DNA of 40,652 bases from a virus, in the IMG/VR virus record IMGVR_UViG_3300009285_004900, positions 1 through 40,652 of that record. One strand, 5' to 3'. Both the position numbers and the translations under genes were made by a program. Below are positions 37,324 through 40,652 of this stretch, in pieces (within the stretch, counting starts at the first letter, position 1; each line of letters begins with the position of its first letter). A model generated the notes under the pieces. The model saw only the letters and a program-made list of their open reading frames with translations. It searched no databases and was not told where the DNA came from.

Positions 37324-38090
37324 GATTTTACCAATTCATCCAATCGTTTACAAACATTCGGTTGAAAATGTAATCTGTACTTCATTTTCCCCACGTTTCC
37401 GCCCGCCCAATGGATAACCTTGATTTTCTTTTCTTTATCTGGCCACCCGTCTGTTGGCGGTAAAACCAATTCATTACCAACTAGTTTAATGTTCGACCAA
37501 TAGCTTTTACTTGCCAAACCATGAAAACTATCCTCATCATCCAAAAACCTCACTTTATATTGCCCGCCAAACTTCGTTCCCATGAAAAAAATCATAAAGT
37601 TAAGCAAGTCTTGTTCTCTGTATTGAAAGTTGTTAAAGTGCTCCGACATACAAAGCCCTAACCATTGATCTACAAAAACCTTTGACTTCATAACCACAAA
37701 ACCGCAGTTAGCATAGGAAAATGGATGAATATCTAATAATCGAATAGGGTATAATTTATCTTCCCGCGGATTACTATTTTTTACTACGGCTACGTCAAAA
37801 TCTCCCTCCCAAATATGGTCGAGATTACCGGTAATGATAATATCTGCATCTAACTTCAAAATTACATCGTAGTCCTTGAACAATGCTTTCGCAATAATGG
37901 GAGTTGCTCTATACCAAAAATGTGGGTCTCCCAATTGTTTAACTTTTGCTTCATCAATAATTATTACGGGTAATTCCGCTTGACTATGAAACTTACGCAA
38001 AGAATTTATGCACATTTGCGCATATTTCATATTGTTGCTGTCTGATGGAATAAAAACACATTTTTTCATATTAATTTTTGTCTTTTCCAA
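37320..38090 (-). CDS. GT8-like (GT-A) glycosyltransferase
   Basis: A 256-residue protein with a GT-A fold signature: the metal-binding Asp-Ala-Asp at residues 81-83 in ILKLDADIIITGNLD, the acceptor-side NCGFVVMKS, and the C-terminal VIHWAGG, which supplies the metal-binding His of the GT8 family. It uses a nucleotide-sugar donor in the cytoplasm. The start is a TTG right after AAGGAGG (spacing short), or the ATG at 38069. Together with the GT4 it forms a glycosylation pair in this operon. Confidence 0.8.
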   Translation of the reverse strand: MEKTKINMKKCVFIPSDSNNMKYAQMCINSLRKFHSQAELPVIIIDEAKVKQLGDPHFWYRATPIIAKALFKDYDVILKLDADIIITGNLDHIWEGDFDVAVVKNSNPREDKLYPIRLLDIHPFSYANCGFVVMKSKVFVDQWLGLCMSEHFNNFQYREQDLLNFMIFFMGTKFGGQYKVRFLDDEDSFHGLASKSYWSNIKLVGNELVLPPTDGWPDKEKKIKVIHWAGGNVGKMKYRLHFQPNVCKRLDELVKS

Positions 38091-38098
38091 TTTCCTCC

Positions 38099-38242
38099 TT
38101 ATTGTTTCGTGAAATCTCTATAGCGATCAGTATAAGGTTCTTTCTCTCCATCTTTACGAGAAGGGATCGAGCCTTCACTATGGATATAAATACCTTCCCA
38201 AGCAATAATTAGCACAATAATTACAATTATTATTTCTGTCAT
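38099..38242 (-). CDS. 47-residue single-pass membrane protein
   Basis: Starts MTEIIIVIIVLIIAWEGIYI, a membrane helix at the extreme N-terminus, then a charged tail (SRKDGEKEPYTDRYRDF). SD AAGGA lies 7 nt before the ATG, and the start overlaps the upstream stop (ATGA). Function unknown; it may tether the glycosyltransferases. Confidence 0.6.
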   Translation of the reverse strand: MTEIIIVIIVLIIAWEGIYIHSEGSIPSRKDGEKEPYTDRYRDFTKQ

Positions 38243-38424
38243 TTTTCTTCCTTTATAACTTTCATAATTTTATCTACAGTTTTGGGTGTAGTACAATCAC
38301 ATTTACCTTTTTTAAGCCAATTTGGTGTTTTTCCATCATCATCAATGTAAGCAGGACAAATAAAATCGCGCCGACCACCAGGATTATGTCCTATTATTCT
38401 TTCGATTTTTTTCCGAATATTCAT
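38239..38424 (-). CDS. 61-residue protein coupled to groEL
   Basis: MNIRKKIERIIGHNPGGRRD followed by a part with three cysteines (ICPAYIDDD, then KGKCDCTTP) and a basic tail. Its ATG overlaps the groEL stop (ATGA), and the SD AAGGAGG lies in the last groEL codons. It is not a GroES: the mobile loop and beta-barrel pattern are absent. Confidence 0.6.
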   Translation of the reverse strand: MNIRKKIERIIGHNPGGRRDFICPAYIDDDGKTPNWLKKGKCDCTTPKTVDKIMKVIKEEK

Positions 38425-40013
38425 TTTTCCTCCTTCACGTAATCTGTAATTAAAAATTCGCATGTCATGCACATACATGCGATACTTACTGCGTTTTCCA
38501 GTGCTGATCGTACGACCTTTAGAGGGTCTATTACTCCTGCCTCAATAAGATTTTTCACTTTTCCATCTATCACATCAATTCCATACGGATACTTTTTGCC
38601 TGCCATTTTCTCCCGTACCTCGGCATAATCGAGTCCGGAGTTCTCTACAAGCCTCTGAAATGGCCTACAAAGGGCGATTTTGAGGAGAGAGCTACCGAGT
38701 GTCGTTTCTTTAATCATTCCCGACAACCTCAATAAAGTGATTTCCCCACCGGCGACAATTCCCTCTTCAATCGCAGCTTTTGTGGCATTTTTGGCGTCAA
38801 TCACCCGTTCCCGTTTTTCTCTAATCTCGATCTCGGTTGCCCCGCCTACATTGATTACTGCCACGCCACCGGCGAGCTTGGCAAGCCGTTGTTCTTTAAT
38901 ATCGGCATCATAGGGCGTATTTGCTATTTTTATTTGTTCCCGAAGATCATCCATGCGCTTTGCTATAGCCTTTGGATCGCCTTTACCCCCAAGAATGATT
39001 GTTTTATCCCTGTCGGCAATAATTTTATCTGCTCTCCCAAGTTCCACTATATCTACCGACTCTATCTGTCGTCCGGCATCTTCTAAGATTGATTTTCCTC
39101 CCGTAAGAATAGCCATATCCTCAAGTTCCTCAATGCGCCGATCCCCAAACGCTGGAGATTGCACCGCAAGCACACGAAGATTGCCCCGAAGTTTATTGAC
39201 CACCAGAAACTGTAATGCTTCTTCTATAATCTCACCGGCAAAGATAACGATATTCTTACTTTTTGTTTCTTTGAGAAACTTATCAAAAAAAGGTACAAGC
39301 TGATGGGCATAGTTAAGTTTTTTGTCAGTTAAAAGAATATAGGGGTCTTCAATGATAGCCTCTGTTGTTTCTCCGTTTGTTTGAAAATAGGGAGAGGTAG
39401 TCGCATATCCCCTATCAACTTCCATTCCCTGCTTGTACGTTACCGTTGTCTCAAATGTCTTGCCATCTTCAACACTAATAACGCCGTCTTTACCGACCTT
39501 TTTAATAGCTTCCGCTACGAGTTTGCCAATGACAGGATCGGCAGAAGATATTGCCGCTACTTGTTCTACTTCCTCGTCGGTTTTTATGGGTTTAGCAAGT
39601 TTTTTGAGTTGCTCAATGACTACTTTTGATGTTTCTTCAATTTGTGCCTTGAGAAGCATGGGATTTGCACCGGCAGCAATGTTTTTGAACGCCTCATTGA
39701 CAAGCGCTTGCGCGAGTATCGTCGAGGTTGTCGTGCCGTCTCCTGCTACTTCATTGGTTTTTAGAGAAGCGTCTTTGAGGAGCCTAACCCCCATATCCTC
39801 GTGGACATCCTTGAGGTTAATAGATCGAGCCACAGATACGCCATCATGGAGTACGACGGGCGGGACATCTTGTCCCGGTGCTTTATCAACGGCCACATTT
39901 CGGCTTCTTGGCCCCAGAGTTGAACCTACGGCATCAGCCAGTACATTCATGCCCCGAAGCATTTTCTCGCGCGCGAATTGGCCTGTAATAATATCTTTTA
40001 TAAATTTAGCCAT
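38421..40013 (-). CDS. groEL: Chaperonin GroEL (phage-encoded)
   Basis: A 530-residue chaperonin. Conserved parts are [14 protein letters not shown] (residues 31-44), the nucleotide motif EVAGDGTTTSTILAQA (88-103), the apical domain (QGMEVDRGYATTSPYF onward), and the equatorial AAIEEGIVAGGEITLLR. The family's Gly-Gly-Gly here is Gly-Gly-Glu, at an ATP-contacting loop, and the C-terminal Gly-Gly-Met tail is missing. Large phages such as EL and OBP carry their own GroEL, which works without GroES. No GroES gene is seen here either. It probably folds virion or modification proteins. Confidence 0.95.
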   Translation of the reverse strand: MAKFIKDIITGQFAREKMLRGMNVLADAVGSTLGPRSRNVAVDKAPGQDVPPVVLHDGVSVARSINLKDVHEDMGVRLLKDASLKTNEVAGDGTTTSTILAQALVNEAFKNIAAGANPMLLKAQIEETSKVVIEQLKKLAKPIKTDEEVEQVAAISSADPVIGKLVAEAIKKVGKDGVISVEDGKTFETTVTYKQGMEVDRGYATTSPYFQTNGETTEAIIEDPYILLTDKKLNYAHQLVPFFDKFLKETKSKNIVIFAGEIIEEALQFLVVNKLRGNLRVLAVQSPAFGDRRIEELEDMAILTGGKSILEDAGRQIESVDIVELGRADKIIADRDKTIILGGKGDPKAIAKRMDDLREQIKIANTPYDADIKEQRLAKLAGGVAVINVGGATEIEIREKRERVIDAKNATKAAIEEGIVAGGEITLLRLSGMIKETTLGSSLLKIALCRPFQRLVENSGLDYAEVREKMAGKKYPYGIDVIDGKVKNLIEAGVIDPLKVVRSALENAVSIACMCMTCEFLITDYVKEEK

Positions 40014-40019
40014 ACCTCT

Positions 40020-40226
40020 TTATTTTTTATTTGCTTTTTTCAACTCTCGATAATCAAAATCATCTAATTCAAAAGTTGTATCTCCTCCAAGTTCAAATAA
40101 TTTTTTATTTCTTAAAAAACTACAATAAACTCTTTTTCTATTATATTGATCAACAACCACCATTAGCGGACCGCCAACTTTATGTCTTACAAGATCTCCT
40201 ATTTGAAAATTATATTCCACTTCCAT
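40020..40226 (-). CDS. DUF2158/YodC-like small protein
   Basis: A 68-residue protein from ATG 40226 (SD GGTGG, 5 nt). FQIGDLVRHKVGGPLMVVVD matches the DUF2158 pattern F-x-x-G-D-x-V-x-x-K-x-G-G-P-x-M-x-V. An SH3-like small barrel is expected. The role of this family is not known. It sits 6 nt upstream of groEL. Confidence 0.7.
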   Translation of the reverse strand: MEVEYNFQIGDLVRHKVGGPLMVVVDQYNRKRVYCSFLRNKKLFELGGDTTFELDDFDYRELKKANKK

Positions 40227-40238
40227 GTTTCCCACCTT

Positions 40239-40304
40239 TTATTTACATGCTGATTTAATCACTTCATAAAAAATCAACAAAAAAATAATATACCAAAATA
40301 TCAT
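40239..40304 (-). CDS. 21-residue membrane micro-protein
   Basis: MIFWYIIFLLIFYEVIKSAC-K: one membrane helix and a short polar end. It begins on the base after the truncated groEL stop (TAAATG) with SD GGGAG 6 nt upstream, so translation is probably coupled. Function unknown. Confidence 0.45.
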   Translation of the reverse strand: MIFWYIIFLLIFYEVIKSACK

Positions 40305-40526
40305 TTATACACTCCCATCAAAAGGAAGGTTGATAAAACGTGCTACACTCACTCCATCATGAAGCACAACAGGAGGAATATCTTGTCCTGGGACTTTATC
40401 AACGGCAACATTTCGACTGCGAGGGCCTAGGGTTGATGAAACAGCGTTCGCTAATATATTCATTCCCCTTAGCATTTTATTACGTGCTTGTTGACCAGAG
40501 ATGATATCTTTAATAAATTTGCTCAT
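40305..40526 (-). CDS. Truncated GroEL N-terminal duplicate
   Basis: A 73-residue ORF. Residues 1-67 are 85 percent identical (57 of 67) to the start of the full GroEL, including [14 protein letters not shown]; then it diverges after FINL and ends within six residues. It lacks the apical and most of the equatorial domain and cannot form a chaperonin. Synonymous changes are frequent, so this is not a recent tandem copy. It may be the relic of a replaced groEL, or a peptide retained for another role. Confidence 0.75.
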   Translation of the reverse strand: MSKFIKDIISGQQARNKMLRGMNILANAVSSTLGPRSRNVAVDKVPGQDIPPVVLHDGVSVARFINLPFDGSV

Positions 40527-40536
40527 AATTGTGTGT

Positions 40537-40652
40537 CTAAAATAAGCTTGTGCCTAAAATTTCTTGACCCAAGTGTTTTTCCATACCACACCTCTCACAA
40601 AAAATCCAGGTATTTTCTAAGGTGTGATAACCCCACTTTCCAACGGAGGATC
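40537..40652 (-). CDS. Zinc-motif protein, 5' end outside window
   Basis: The C-terminal 37 residues of an open frame running off the right edge: [20 protein letters not shown] then [12 protein letters not shown] and a TAG. CERC with nearby His residues suggests a zinc site. It ends 10 nt before the truncated groEL. Confidence 0.55.
   Translation of the reverse strand, partial: SSVGKWGYHTLENTWIFCERCGMEKHLGQEILGTSLF

Noticed and set aside
38239-38424. GroES co-chaperonin next to groEL
   Set aside because: At 61 residues it is too short, lacks the mobile loop and barrel pattern, and contains a three-cysteine part instead.
1-40652. CRISPR array, tRNA genes or integrase
   Set aside because: No regularly spaced repeats, no cloverleaf with a GGTTC-type arm, and no recombinase motif were found by eye; a tRNA scan would be needed to exclude a divergent tRNA.

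Overview
This window looks like about 40 kb of a tailed double-stranded DNA bacteriophage genome, probably from an AT-rich metagenomic contig. Essentially every gene is on the minus strand, so transcription reads from high to low coordinates. The phage call rests on a recognisable head-packaging block: small and large terminase subunits, a long P22-sized portal, a scaffold and an HK97-type coat protein. A second block of virion genes, a lysis block and two HNH endonucleases support it. No tape-measure, tail-tube or sheath gene is visible, and two large alanine/glutamine-rich proteins resemble ejection proteins, so a short-tailed (podovirus-like) virion is most likely. The standard code is used (TGA is a stop), with strong Shine-Dalgarno (SD) sites and sigma70-type promoters. 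No integrase, CRISPR array or tRNA was seen. The host cannot be fixed from sequence alone.

Layout in the direction of transcription. (1) 40.65-35.46 kb: partial zinc protein, truncated groEL, micro membrane protein, DUF2158-like protein, full groEL, two small proteins, GT8-like glycosyltransferase, HNH nuclease, and a GT4 glycosyltransferase whose N-terminus lies in another frame. (2) 35.4-30.1 kb: seven virion genes. (3) 30.1-28.5 kb: an insert-like pair, a GT-C membrane glycosyltransferase and an HNH nuclease, each with promoter-like sequence. (4) 28.5-26.0 kb: two putative ejection proteins. (5) 25.9-23.2 kb: lysis-type block (C39-like cysteine peptidase, holin-like membrane proteins) plus a HIT-family protein. 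(6) 23.2-22.2 kb: AT-rich regulatory region with two tandem promoters, a large hairpin leader and a candidate 219-nt structured RNA. (7) 22.2-16.4 kb: a dense run of tiny zinc-ribbon and membrane proteins, a membrane-anchored lytic transglycosylase and a PD-(D/E)XK nuclease. (8) 16.4-12.3 kb: a sugar cassette of GmhA-like isomerase, HddA-like heptose-7-phosphate kinase, HddC-like nucleotidyltransferase, an SDR epimerase/dehydratase and a split transketolase. (9) 12.2-11.1 kb: ParB-like/cytosine-C5 methyltransferase fusion. (10) 11.0-0.5 kb: terminase, portal, fibre-like proteins, scaffold and coat. (11) 0.4 kb to the left edge: membrane-anchored cyclophilin.

How the genes may work together. 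Transketolase chemistry can supply sedoheptulose-7-phosphate. The isomerase, kinase and nucleotidyltransferase could convert it to an NDP-heptose, with a GmhB-type phosphatase not seen and presumably host-supplied. Three glycosyltransferases elsewhere in the window could use it. Phage-encoded GroEL and a cyclophilin suggest virus-supplied protein folding. A recurrent control element is visible. Strong promoters embedded at the 3' end of a gene are followed by a short leader with a hairpin and a U-run just before the next start codon. In three cases (terS, coat protein, the gene at 22456-22692) the hairpin lies between an SD-like sequence and the AUG.
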